Shown here one piece after another: positions 1 to 7,996 of a DNA stretch of 64,000 nt. The stretch lies in assembly GCF_030678915.1 (NCBI RefSeq), contig NZ_JAUUTZ010000009.1:122122-186121 (forward strand), in the 5' to 3' direction. Source of the stretch: Paracoccus wurundjeri (GTDB taxonomy: Bacteria; Pseudomonadota; Alphaproteobacteria; Rhodobacterales; Rhodobacteraceae). The notes beneath the pieces were generated by a model. The model worked only from the letters and a program-made list of their open reading frames with translations, made no database searches and was not told the origin of the DNA. The translations under genes were made by a program, and so were the position numbers. Each line of letters opens with the position of its first letter. Within the stretch, counting starts at the first letter, position 1.

Positions 1-846
1 GTTTTGCAGGACCGGACGATCAGTTGCGATACTGTCATTCTGGGTGTCGGTGCGGTGCCGATGATCGATCTGTTGCAGGCCGCCGGTGCGGATTGCCGCT
101 TTGATGGTATGCGCAGCGGCTATGTCCCGGCACTTGGAGCCGGGTTCGAAACCAGCCTGAAAGCCATTCGTGCAGTCGGTGATTGTGCCGGGATCTGGGC
201 GAAGAAATCCGCCGATGCGTCACTGGCGGAAGCCGAGGGGCGGCTGGCCGCCGCAGCGGCACTTGACGCGATGGGATTGGCCGCCACTGTGCCTGATATC
301 GCCGTGCCCCGGCCGGAACGTTCCGGCGATCCTGCCGGTGACGGTCTTGGCGATTATCGCAAAGCATGGGTTCATGCGTCTGTCGTCGGGGCGCCCTCCG
401 AAACCCATGTCTGCCAATGCGAGGAGATCACCGCGGCAGAGATCCTTGATGTCAGCCCGCCCCGTTACCTTGATGCGCCGCGACTGCCGAATACGCAGCG
501 CAGTCTGGCCGAGATCCTTGGCGATGGCCCCCCGGATCCCGATCACATCAAACGGTTGACCCGCGCGGGTATGGGCCCCTGTCAGGGTCGCCGCTGCCGC
601 GAACAGATACAGGCATTGGTGGCGCTGCACGAGGACCTGCCGCTTGAAGCGGTGCCGTTGGCCGGATATCGCAGCCCGGTCCGGCCGATGACGCTGGCCG
701 CAGCCTCATTGCCCGAGGATCCCGCAATCGCCGGAGTCTGGGATTCCTGGTTCGGAATGCCGCGCCAATGGGTGCCTTATTGGGAGGTCGAGGAAAAATA
801 TACCGTCGCCTCGCTTGTAACGGAAAAAGATCATGTCAGCGAATAA
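1..846 (+). CDS. FAD/[2Fe-2S] oxidoreductase alpha subunit, opine oxidase OoxA/HcnB-like (5' partial)
   Basis: The reading frame is open from the first base, so the N-terminal FAD-binding half lies outside the window. The visible part begins in the C-terminal nucleotide-binding fold (VILGVGAVP, then AVGDCAGIW, the usual FAD-contacting segment of pyridine nucleotide-disulphide oxidoreductases). It ends in a Bfd-like [2Fe-2S] domain with CxC (visible residues 137/139) and CxxxxC (193/198). This order is that of octopine/nopaline oxidase subunit A, HcnB and dye-linked proline dehydrogenase alpha subunits, which pair with a D-amino-acid-oxidase-like beta subunit. The stop overlaps the next start by 14 bp, supporting a complex with that gene. 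A small ferredoxin-like third subunit would be expected upstream. Family assignment is firm; the substrate is unknown. Confidence 0.85.
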   Translation, partial: VLQDRTISCDTVILGVGAVPMIDLLQAAGADCRFDGMRSGYVPALGAGFETSLKAIRAVGDCAGIWAKKSADASLAEAEGRLAAAAALDAMGLAATVPDIAVPRPERSGDPAGDGLGDYRKAWVHASVVGAPSETHVCQCEEITAAEILDVSPPRYLDAPRLPNTQRSLAEILGDGPPDPDHIKRLTRAGMGPCQGRRCREQIQALVALHEDLPLEAVPLAGYRSPVRPMTLAAASLPEDPAIAGVWDSWFGMPRQWVPYWEVEEKYTVASLVTEKDHVSE

Positions 847-2023
847 TCCCGTTTCCGGTCTGGAAGGCGATACGTCCCGGGGCGCAGCCGTTGTTATCGT
901 CGGCGGCGGCGTTACCGGTCTTAGCGCGGCATTCTGGCTGGCCGAAGCCGGCGTCGATGTGCTGGTGCTTGAACGGGGCATCGTGGGTTGGGAAGCCTCG
1001 GGCCGCAATGGTGGGGGCTGCTCGCATCATCACAGTCCGCTTTTCGCGGAAGAGCAGCGGCTTTGGCCGATGATGGACGAATTGCTGGGCTATCCGACCG
1101 AATTTCGCCCCGACCGTATCCGCATCGCCCTGAGTCCTGAACAATCCCGGCTTTATGGTCGTGCGGTAACCAATGCCCGCAAACAGGGCTTTCGCGCTGA
1201 CGATCTGGATGCGCAGACGGTACGCGAACTGGTGCCTTTGGCGGGCGATAACGTCCATGCCGGGCATTATTATCATTTCGGCGGCCATGCGAACCCGCAC
1301 CGGACCGTGCAGGCATTCGCGTGGGCGCTGCGGGATCGCGGCGGCCGGGTGCGGCAGCATATCCGTGTGACCGGCTTCCGGCAGGCGGGGGGGCGGGTGA
1401 CCGCGGTCGAAACCGATCAGGGGGTGTTCGGTTGTGATCATCTGCTGATTGCGGCAGGTCCTCAGACCGGTCAATTGGCGGCGCGACTGGATGTGACCAT
1501 CCCGATGCGCTCTGCCCGCGCCGAGATGATCGTGACAGAGCCTTTGCCGCTGATGCCGCTTGGCGGGATCGATGGCAATGGGCTTTACGGCCGTCAGACG
1601 CTGCGCGGCAATCTTGCCTATGGCGGCGGTCCGCATGAATGGGTCGAGACCGAGGAGGACGCGGGTGGCATACGGCCCTCGACGCCTCTGGCGGGCAGTA
1701 TCGCGCGCCGGGTGGCCGAGCTTCTGCCAAAGGCCGCCCATGCCCGCGTTATCCGTAGCTGGTCGGGTATTATCGAGAATACTCCGGACGGCCGCCCGGT
1801 TCTGGATAACCCGGCCGGTCCCGGCAATCTGACCGTGGCGACCATGTCCGGCGTGGGCTTTGGCCTGTCACCTGCCAGCGGACGGGCATTGATGCAGCTG
1901 GTCCTGCAGGGGCATTGCGATTTCGCCGATATCTCCAGTCTTGGGCTTGATCGTTTCAGTGCATTGGAGCCGGACTGGGCGGAATTGCAGGGCTGGTTGC
2001 CCGCCGGGCTGGCAGCCGTCTGA
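833..2023 (+). CDS. FAD-dependent oxidoreductase beta subunit, DAO family (OoxB/HcnC-like)
   Basis: A 396-residue protein of the D-amino-acid oxidase/glycine oxidase fold. The N-terminal dinucleotide motif GGGVTG (around residues 24-29) sits in VVIVGGGVTGLSAAFWLAEAG, followed by the acidic end of the second strand (VLVLERG). The C-terminal half has the typical SGIIENTPDGRPVL segment that lines the substrate pocket. In the family this subunit carries the amine-oxidising site and passes electrons to the alpha subunit encoded just upstream, with which it overlaps. Likely substrates are secondary amines or N-substituted amino acids (opines, proline-like compounds, glycine derivatives). The downstream quaternary-amine importer suggests a methylated or N-alkyl amino acid, but this is inference. 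Confidence 0.85.
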   Translation: MSANNPVSGLEGDTSRGAAVVIVGGGVTGLSAAFWLAEAGVDVLVLERGIVGWEASGRNGGGCSHHHSPLFAEEQRLWPMMDELLGYPTEFRPDRIRIALSPEQSRLYGRAVTNARKQGFRADDLDAQTVRELVPLAGDNVHAGHYYHFGGHANPHRTVQAFAWALRDRGGRVRQHIRVTGFRQAGGRVTAVETDQGVFGCDHLLIAAGPQTGQLAARLDVTIPMRSARAEMIVTEPLPLMPLGGIDGNGLYGRQTLRGNLAYGGGPHEWVETEEDAGGIRPSTPLAGSIARRVAELLPKAAHARVIRSWSGIIENTPDGRPVLDNPAGPGNLTVATMSGVGFGLSPASGRALMQLVLQGHCDFADISSLGLDRFSALEPDWAELQGWLPAGLAAV

Positions 2024-2061
2024 ATCCGGCTGCTTGCGGTTGCATCAGGGGTCGGTCAAGA

Positions 2062-3105
2062 ATGGCGGATCGCCGCCAGGAACGAATGATGTTTTACAGC
2101 ACCATCCCCGAGCCGCTCTGTTTCGCCTTTCTGATGACCGAAGGGCAATCCATGATGAGCCTGGCGTCCGCGACCGAGCCGTTGCGCGCCGCCAATCGCC
2201 TGTTGCAGCGCGAAGCTTTCCGGTGGGAGCTGTGTAGCCTTGACGGCCATCCGGTGCAGGCTTCGAACGGGTTGCCGTTTCATGCGGCGCCGGTCGAGAT
2301 CGGTTTGTCGCGCAATCACGCGATATTCCTTTGCGGCGGATTCCGGGTGAATCCGGTGGATGAACGCCCTTACCTGGCGGCGATGCGCAAGGCGGCGCGC
2401 GGCGGGCTTGCGATCGGTGCCTTGTCGACGGCCAGCCATCTTCTGGCGCGGGCGGGGCTGCTTGATGGCTATCGCTGCACCATTCACTGGGAAAACCGCG
2501 CCGCTTTCGAAGAGGATTTCCCGCATCTGTCGCCCACCGGCACGCTTTACGAGATCGACCGCAACCGGCTGACCTGTTCCGGCGGGACGGCTGCGATGGA
2601 TCTGATGCTGCGGATCATCGCGGATCGGCATGGTGCGGATCTGGCGCAGTCGGTGGCCAACCAATTCCATCACGAAAGAATCCGCGCCGCGAATGAGGAT
2701 CAGCAAGGCGGAAAACTGCAACGCATGAATGCACTTCCCCAACCCCTGCAAAGCGTTATCCGGCAGATGCAGAGCAATCTCGAGACACCCTTGCAAATTG
2801 ATGTCCTTGCCGAGGCATCGGGCCTGAGCGCCCGGCAGCTTGAAAGGCTGTTCCGGATCTATCTGGGAATGACGCCGGTACGATATTACCTGTCTCTGCG
2901 GGTCGAGCGGGCGCGGGAAATGTTGCTTTATACCGAACAATCCATTATGGATATAGCTATCGCAACCGGTTTTGCCTCGACCTCTCATTTCTCGAAATGG
3001 TTTAAAGAATTCAATAGTATAACCCCAACAAATCTGCGAACGAGAAGCCGTCTGAAGCGCGATCGGGAACTGCAGGACAGGTTCGTGTCCGGTGATCCGG
3101 GCTGA
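2062..3105 (+). CDS. GlxA-family transcriptional regulator (DJ-1/PfpI domain plus AraC HTH)
   Basis: About 347 residues: an N-terminal class-I glutamine-amidotransferase-like (DJ-1/PfpI) ligand domain, then a C-terminal AraC-type double helix-turn-helix from about residue 235 (LAEASGLSARQLERLFR and MDIAIATGFASTSHFSKWFK). The nucleophile-elbow position reads GALSTAS, lacking the cysteine that many paralogues have there (the regulator at 60.6-61.6 kb has GSLCSGA). Relatives (GbdR, CdhR, ArgR) activate catabolism of glycine betaine, carnitine or arginine. Its place between the oxidase genes and the importer suggests control of both. The start is uncertain: ATG 2086 has an AGGA 4 bases upstream and removes 8 residues. 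Confidence 0.88.
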   Translation: MADRRQERMMFYSTIPEPLCFAFLMTEGQSMMSLASATEPLRAANRLLQREAFRWELCSLDGHPVQASNGLPFHAAPVEIGLSRNHAIFLCGGFRVNPVDERPYLAAMRKAARGGLAIGALSTASHLLARAGLLDGYRCTIHWENRAAFEEDFPHLSPTGTLYEIDRNRLTCSGGTAAMDLMLRIIADRHGADLAQSVANQFHHERIRAANEDQQGGKLQRMNALPQPLQSVIRQMQSNLETPLQIDVLAEASGLSARQLERLFRIYLGMTPVRYYLSLRVERAREMLLYTEQSIMDIAIATGFASTSHFSKWFKEFNSITPTNLRTRSRLKRDRELQDRFVSGDPG

Positions 3106-3337
3106 TCCGCGCGGGCGTATGACTGACGTGGCAAAGCTGGCCGGGCCTGTATCGGCATTCCATGCATGAGCAATGTTCTGCGGAATGTCCGTTCAGCCCG
3201 CCGGAAGGCCGCTATTGGTTCAGATGGCGGATTCATGCAAGCTGATGGCGGAAATGCGTAACGTTGCAAAGGATGATCCGCGTTATCCCTTGTAAACCAC
3301 TGACCAGATCGTGATCCGAGCTCAGAGGGGGGTATAT

Positions 3338-3988
3338 ATGGAAGTTCTAAGTTTTATCACGGGCAATTGGCTGGTGATCCTTGGGCTGGCGGGTGAGCAT
3401 CTGTCGATCGTTATCGTCGCTGTCGGTCTTGCGATCCTGACCGGCGTGCCCATCGGCATTGCCATCACCCAGAACAAGCGGGTCGCCAATGTGATTCTTT
3501 ATATCACCTCGATCATCGTCACTATCCCGTCGATCGCATTGTTCGGTCTGATGATTCCGGTGCTGTCCAAGATCGGGCAGGGCATCGGCTGGCTGCCTGC
3601 GGTGATCGCGATCCTGCTTTATTCGCAATTGCCGATCATCCGAAACACCTACACGGCAATCACCAATGTCGATCCGGCCCTGCGCGAGGCGGCAATCGGT
3701 ATGGGGATGACGCCGATGCAGCGCCTGATGCGGCTTGAAATTCCCGTTGCCCTGCCGGTCATCATGGCCGGGGTCCGGACGGCGGTCGTGATGAATATCG
3801 GCGTTGCGGCAATCGCGGCCTATATCGGCGCTGGCGGGCTTGGGGTGTTGATCGCCCGCGGCATTTCGCAAACCGACCCGCGCCAGCTGATCGCGGGGGC
3901 AATTGCGGTGTCGATCCTCGCCATCGTCGCGGACTGGGGATTGCTCAAGCTGCAGAAGCGGCTGACCCCGGCCGGCTTGAAACGTTGA
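3338..3988 (+). CDS. Quaternary-amine ABC transporter permease (OpuCB-like)
   Basis: A 216-residue inner-membrane protein with at least five hydrophobic helices and the permease signature segment EAAIGMGMTPMQRLMRLEIPVALPVI (the cytoplasmic EAA loop that docks on the ATPase). It matches BPD-type permeases of the glycine betaine/carnitine/choline OpuC class, which have two similar permeases per system; the partner is at 5292-6014. I chose ATG 3338 because an AGAGGGGGG Shine-Dalgarno lies 5 bases upstream; a GTG at 3311 in frame lacks one. It is the first gene of the permease-ATPase-permease-binding protein run, with a 66-base gap and a micro-ORF before the ATPase. Confidence 0.88.
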   Translation: MEVLSFITGNWLVILGLAGEHLSIVIVAVGLAILTGVPIGIAITQNKRVANVILYITSIIVTIPSIALFGLMIPVLSKIGQGIGWLPAVIAILLYSQLPIIRNTYTAITNVDPALREAAIGMGMTPMQRLMRLEIPVALPVIMAGVRTAVVMNIGVAAIAAYIGAGGLGVLIARGISQTDPRQLIAGAIAVSILAIVADWGLLKLQKRLTPAGLKR

Positions 3989-4053
3989 ACCAGACGGGAA
4001 GTCATCAACCGGAACATCTCGGAACAAGCAAAATCAGATAACAGGGAGTCAGC

Positions 4054-4149
4054 CATGATCAGGATCAAGCCACCCACCGTTGGAAGCGATCACCATTCCC
4101 GGGATTTCAAGGGGCGCGGCTTTTTTGCGGCGGCCGGGGTATCAGCATG
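4054..4149 (+). CDS. Micro-ORF of 31 codons, translationally coupled to the ABC ATPase
   Basis: An ATG at 4054 follows AGGGAG with good spacing and opens a 31-codon frame (MIRIKPPTVGSDHHSRD...) that ends in ATGA, the A of its stop region being the start of the ATPase. The product is basic with a short hydrophobic end, FFAAAGVSA, and has no family I know. It may be a genuine small protein, or simply a device that loads ribosomes onto the ATPase message; the ATPase start has no strong Shine-Dalgarno of its own. Both the ribosome site and the 4-base overlap are directly visible, but so short a frame could arise by chance. Confidence 0.4.
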
Positions 4150-5295
4150 ATCCGCCTTGAAGACCTGACCAAGATTTTCAGAACGCCCAGCGGTGACATC
4201 GTTGCCGCCGACCGCGTGAACATGGAAGTTCCGGAAGGTGAGATCTGCATTCTGCTGGGGCCGTCGGGCTGCGGCAAGACCACCGCGCTGAAAATGATCA
4301 ACCGGCTGATCCCGCCCACCAGCGGAAAGATTTTCATTGGCGGCAAGGATACGTCACAGCTTAACGATATCGAGCTGCGCCGCAATATCGGCTATGTCAT
4401 CCAGCAGATCGGCCTGTTTCCCAACATGACCATCGAGGAAAACATCTGCGTCGTGCCCCGGCTGCTGCAATGGGACATCAAAAGGGCCAGAACCCGGGCG
4501 GCGGAACTGCTTGATCTGGTCGGTCTTGATGCCCGCCAGTATCTCAAGCGGTATCCGAAGGAATTGTCGGGCGGGCAGCAGCAGCGTGTCGGCGTGATCA
4601 GGGCATTGGCCGCCGATCCGCCGGTGATGCTGATGGATGAGCCTTTCGGGGCCATCGACCCGATCAATCGCGAGATCATCCAGGATGAATTCCTGAAGAT
4701 GCAGTCCGAGCTGAAAAAGACCATCATGTTTGTCAGTCACGACATAGATGAGGCGGTGAAAATGGGTGACAAGATCGCCATTTTCCGGGCCGGAAAGATC
4801 GAGCAATATGCCTCGCCCGACCAGATCCTGGCGCATCCCGAAAATGCCTTTGTCGCGGATTTCGTGGGCACCGACCGCACCCTGAAACGCCTGCGCCTGC
4901 TGACCGCGGAAGAGGTCGCCGACCGGAACGCCCCGATTACGTCGCGATCGACCAAGGTTGACGATGCCAGACAGGTTCTGGCCGCATCCAAAGCCCGCTT
5001 TGCGGTCGTGATCGACGGCGAAAACCGTCCGGTCGGCTTTATCACCGCGGATGAAATGCGCGGGGCATCGGGCACGGTTCGCGAATTGGCAAACCGGCTG
5101 CCCGCCACGGTTCCGATCCGTGCCGATCTGCGCGCCGTGGTGTCCGAAATGTTTGCCCATGATACCATGTGGCTGGCCTGTACCGATGACAACGGCCGTT
5201 ATGCCGGGGTGATCTCGCAGCCGGATGTGACAACGGCGTTGCGCGCGACTTATGCCTCTGCGCCGGATGCCGCGCATGATCCGGGGGCGCCATGA
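4147..5295 (+). CDS. Quaternary-amine ABC transporter ATPase with CBS domains (OpuCA-like)
   Basis: A 382-residue ATPase: Walker A GPSGCGKTT at residues 38-46, Q-loop near VIQQIGLFPNM, signature LSGGQQQR from 140, Walker B VMLMDEP with Glu165, and the switch His in FVSHD. After about residue 240 come sequences like paired CBS modules (AVVIDGENRPVGFITADEM and ACTDDNGRYAGVISQPDV), the osmolarity/ionic-strength sensors of OpuA/OpuC ATPases. It powers uptake through the permeases encoded on either side. It shares ATGA with the micro-ORF upstream and with the second permease downstream, so all are one operon. Confidence 0.92.
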   Translation: MIRLEDLTKIFRTPSGDIVAADRVNMEVPEGEICILLGPSGCGKTTALKMINRLIPPTSGKIFIGGKDTSQLNDIELRRNIGYVIQQIGLFPNMTIEENICVVPRLLQWDIKRARTRAAELLDLVGLDARQYLKRYPKELSGGQQQRVGVIRALAADPPVMLMDEPFGAIDPINREIIQDEFLKMQSELKKTIMFVSHDIDEAVKMGDKIAIFRAGKIEQYASPDQILAHPENAFVADFVGTDRTLKRLRLLTAEEVADRNAPITSRSTKVDDARQVLAASKARFAVVIDGENRPVGFITADEMRGASGTVRELANRLPATVPIRADLRAVVSEMFAHDTMWLACTDDNGRYAGVISQPDVTTALRATYASAPDAAHDPGAP

Positions 5296-6014
5296 CACAA
5301 TCGCTGGGTTTGGGACGCATCGCCTCGTTCTTTCTGGTCTTCGCACTTGGGATATGGGTGTCGGCCTCGGGCCTGACCGAGTCGATTGCCATGTATTGGG
5401 ATGATATCGTTTATCTGACCAAGCAGCATCTGGTTCTGGTCTGTTCATCCGGCTTTGCGGCAATTCTGATCGGGGTGCCGGTCGGCGTGTTGTTGTCGCG
5501 CCCGTCGATGGAGAAATATGCCGAAACGATCATGCAGGTTTTCAACGTCGGCACCACAATCCCGACATTGGCCGTCATCGCCTTGTCGATGACCATTCTT
5601 GGCATCGGATTCCCTCCGGCATTTTTCGGCTTGTTCGTTGCGTCGCTGCTGCCGATCGTCCGCAACACCTATGCCGGGCTTCTGACCGTGCCTGCGCATC
5701 TGAAGGAGGCAGCAACCGGCATGGGCATGACGCGGCAGCAAATCCTGTGGCGGGTCGAGTTGCCGAATGCGCTTTATGTGATCTTTTCGGGTATCCGCAC
5801 AGCGCTGGCGATCAATGTCGGCACGACGCCGCTGGCGTTTCTGATCGGTGGCGGCGGGCTGGGAGAGCTGATCTTTACCGGTATCGACCTGATGGATACG
5901 GGCATGCTGCTGGCCGGGGCCATCCCGACCGCGGCCCTTGCCGTCGCCGTCGATTTCCTGATGGGGCAGGCCCAGTTGCGGCTGATCCCGAAAGGCGTGA
6001 ACCCGCTTCGTTAA
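5292..6014 (+). CDS. Quaternary-amine ABC transporter permease (OpuCD-like)
   Basis: A 240-residue polytopic protein; its ATG lies within the ATGA of the ATPase stop. It has an N-terminal helix, then the conserved block from about residue 45 (SGFAAILIGVPVGVLLSRP) and the EAA loop KEAATGMGMTRQQILWRVELPNALYVIFSGIRTAL. It is the second permease half expected for an OpuC-type heteromeric channel, paralogous to the product of 3338-3988. A 37-base gap with an AAGGGAG ribosome site separates it from the binding-protein gene. Confidence 0.9.
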   Translation: MTQSLGLGRIASFFLVFALGIWVSASGLTESIAMYWDDIVYLTKQHLVLVCSSGFAAILIGVPVGVLLSRPSMEKYAETIMQVFNVGTTIPTLAVIALSMTILGIGFPPAFFGLFVASLLPIVRNTYAGLLTVPAHLKEAATGMGMTRQQILWRVELPNALYVIFSGIRTALAINVGTTPLAFLIGGGGLGELIFTGIDLMDTGMLLAGAIPTAALAVAVDFLMGQAQLRLIPKGVNPLR

Positions 6015-6051
6015 GCAAGATATAATCCAGCAAAAAACAAGGGAGTGTAAG

Positions 6052-6936
6052 ATGAATATCAGCATCAAATCCGCTTTGACCGGGATTGCCCTGACCGCAT
6101 TCGCATTCAGTGCTCAGGCTGCGGACATCGTTGTGGGCGGTAAAAACTTTACCGAACAGCAACTTCTGTCGGCCATCACCCAACAGGTGCTGGAGGCCAA
6201 GGGACACAAGGTCGACAACCGTTCCGGCATGGGTTCAGCTGCCGTGCGGCAGGCGATGGAGAACAAGCAGATCGATGTTTACTGGGAATATACCGGCACA
6301 TCGCTGATCACCTATAACAAGATCGAGGAAAAACTTGACCCCGAGGCGACCTATGAAAAGGTGAAAGAACTTGATGCCGAGAAAGGCATCGTCTGGCTGA
6401 ACCCGTCCGAAGCCAACAATACCTATGGGTTCGCGATGCGCGCCGATGACGCCACCGAAAAGGGTATCGCCACGATTTCCGATCTGGCCAAGTCGATCAA
6501 TGATGGCTCCGGGCTGACCTTTGCCTCGAACGCCGAGTTCTATGCCCGTTCGGATGGGTTGAAACCGCTTGAAGAGGCATATGGCTTTGAATTCGGCCGC
6601 GCCAATGTCAAACGCATGGATACCGGGCTGGTTTATCAGGCGTTAAAGGATGGGCAGGTCGATGTCGGACTGGTTTTCGCTACTGATGGCCGCATCCCCG
6701 CCTTCAACTTCACTATGCTTCAGGACAATCAGGGCTATTTTCCCAGCTATGCCCTTGCGCCGGTGATCCGCGACGAGGTGTTGGAGGCCAATCCCGATAT
6801 CGGCGAGGTACTGAACGAGGTTTCGGCCAAACTGAACGATGAGGTCATGGCGCAGCTGAACGCCAGCGTCGATGTCGAAAAGGTTTCGATCGAGAATGCC
6901 GCGGCAAAATTTCTCAAGGATAACGGACTGATCTGA
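6052..6936 (+). CDS. Quaternary-amine substrate-binding protein (OpuCC/OpuAC family)
   Basis: A 294-residue periplasmic protein with a clear signal peptide (hydrophobic LTGIALTAFAFS, cleavage after AQA at residue 23). The mature chain starts ADIVVGGKNFTEQQLLS, the hallmark of the OpuAC choline/betaine-binding family, and has DVYWEYTGTSLITYN and LNPSEANNTYGFAMR lobes typical of the OpuC/OsmX branch. No lipobox is present, as expected for a Gram-negative. It delivers substrate to the permeases encoded just upstream. Given its neighbours, the ligand may be a catabolic substrate rather than a pure osmoprotectant. Confidence 0.92.
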   Translation: MNISIKSALTGIALTAFAFSAQAADIVVGGKNFTEQQLLSAITQQVLEAKGHKVDNRSGMGSAAVRQAMENKQIDVYWEYTGTSLITYNKIEEKLDPEATYEKVKELDAEKGIVWLNPSEANNTYGFAMRADDATEKGIATISDLAKSINDGSGLTFASNAEFYARSDGLKPLEEAYGFEFGRANVKRMDTGLVYQALKDGQVDVGLVFATDGRIPAFNFTMLQDNQGYFPSYALAPVIRDEVLEANPDIGEVLNEVSAKLNDEVMAQLNASVDVEKVSIENAAAKFLKDNGLI

Positions 6937-6947
6937 TTTCAAAAACC

Positions 6948-6972
6948 GGAAAGGCGGTATCCCTGCCTTTCC
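6948..6972 (+). terminator. Stem-loop after the binding-protein gene
   Basis: A perfect 8-bp inverted repeat (GGAAAGGC / GCCTTTCC) with a 9-base loop lies 12 bases after the stop of the binding-protein gene. No T-run follows (CATCCTCCC), so it may be an mRNA 3' stabiliser or a Rho-aided end rather than a classic intrinsic terminator. It separates the importer operon from the amidohydrolase gene. Confidence 0.45.
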
Positions 6973-7112
6973 ATCCTCCCCCCCGGCCCTGACGCATTCC
7001 CGGTAAAAGCCGGTATTGTTCTTGTGTCCGGAAAAGCATGAAAACGAAGAATTGCAGCACGCCGATGTTTCAACGAAATGTCGGAATACTGTAACGCCAA
7101 AAGGCCCCGGTC

Positions 7113-7988
7113 ATGAGTAACCGTACCACCTTATCCGTCGGCGCCGCGCAATTCGCCAGTGTGATCGGCGATATCGATGCCGGTATCGCGCTGCATCTGG
7201 ACTGGATTGCACAGGGCCGCGCCGCCGGGCTGGATCTGCTGGTTCTGCCCGAATTGTCCTTGAATGGTCATCACGGCACCGAATGCTTGCTTGAAACCGC
7301 AATGTCGCGCAAGGATTCCCGGCTGCAAAAGCTGGCCGAGGCTGCGGGGCCGATGGCTTTGACCCTGGGTTTCATCGAAGAAGGCCCGGCCGCGCAGTTC
7401 TATAACTCGTCCGCCATCCTCAGGGACGGCAAGCTTGTTCACCTGCACCGCAAGGTGAATATCCCCAATTACGGCAAGCTCGAGGAAGGCAAGCATTATG
7501 CCTCGGGGCGTTTTGTCGAGACATGGGCGCTTGACGAAAACTGGCGCGCCGGGCTGCTGATCTGCGCCGATGTCTGGAATCCCGCCCTGACCCATCTGGC
7601 CTTTCAGCATGGCGCAACCATGCTGATCTGCCCGGTCAGTTCCGGCATCGAGGCTGTGGGCGCGGAATTCGACAATCCGGGCGGCTGGGCACTGACCTGC
7701 CGGTTCTATGCCATGATCTATGGTGCTCCGGTAATCATGGTGAACCGGACCGGGACAGAGCGTGATCTGACCTTCTGGGGCGGCTCGCGCATCGTCGATC
7801 CTTTCGGCCGGGAACTGGCCGTGGCCGGAGAGGGCGAAGAACTGATTACCGCCACACTCGACTATGACCAGCTTCGCCGTGCGCGGCATCAGTTGCCGAC
7901 CGTGCGCGACAGCAATATCGCATTGGTCCATAACGAGACGGCGCGTTTGCTTGGCACTCTGGGTGTGCCTGATTTTCTGCGCGACTGA
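7113..7988 (+). CDS. Carbon-nitrogen hydrolase, nitrilase superfamily
   Basis: A 291-residue soluble enzyme with the complete Glu-Lys-Cys catalytic triad: Glu47 in LVLPELSL, Lys114 in LHRKVNIPNYG and Cys151 in GLLICADVWNP. The LHRKVNIPNYGKLEE segment resembles N-carbamoyl-amino-acid and omega-amidase branches; a true nitrile substrate is less likely. It hydrolyses a C-N amide or related bond, releasing ammonia or an amine. It is followed after 8 bases by the MmgE/PrpD gene and lies behind the importer, so I infer it acts on the imported compound or an oxidation product. The exact substrate cannot be read from sequence. Confidence 0.85.
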   Translation: MSNRTTLSVGAAQFASVIGDIDAGIALHLDWIAQGRAAGLDLLVLPELSLNGHHGTECLLETAMSRKDSRLQKLAEAAGPMALTLGFIEEGPAAQFYNSSAILRDGKLVHLHRKVNIPNYGKLEEGKHYASGRFVETWALDENWRAGLLICADVWNPALTHLAFQHGATMLICPVSSGIEAVGAEFDNPGGWALTCRFYAMIYGAPVIMVNRTGTERDLTFWGGSRIVDPFGRELAVAGEGEELITATLDYDQLRRARHQLPTVRDSNIALVHNETARLLGTLGVPDFLRD

Positions 7989-7996
7989 GGCCGATC

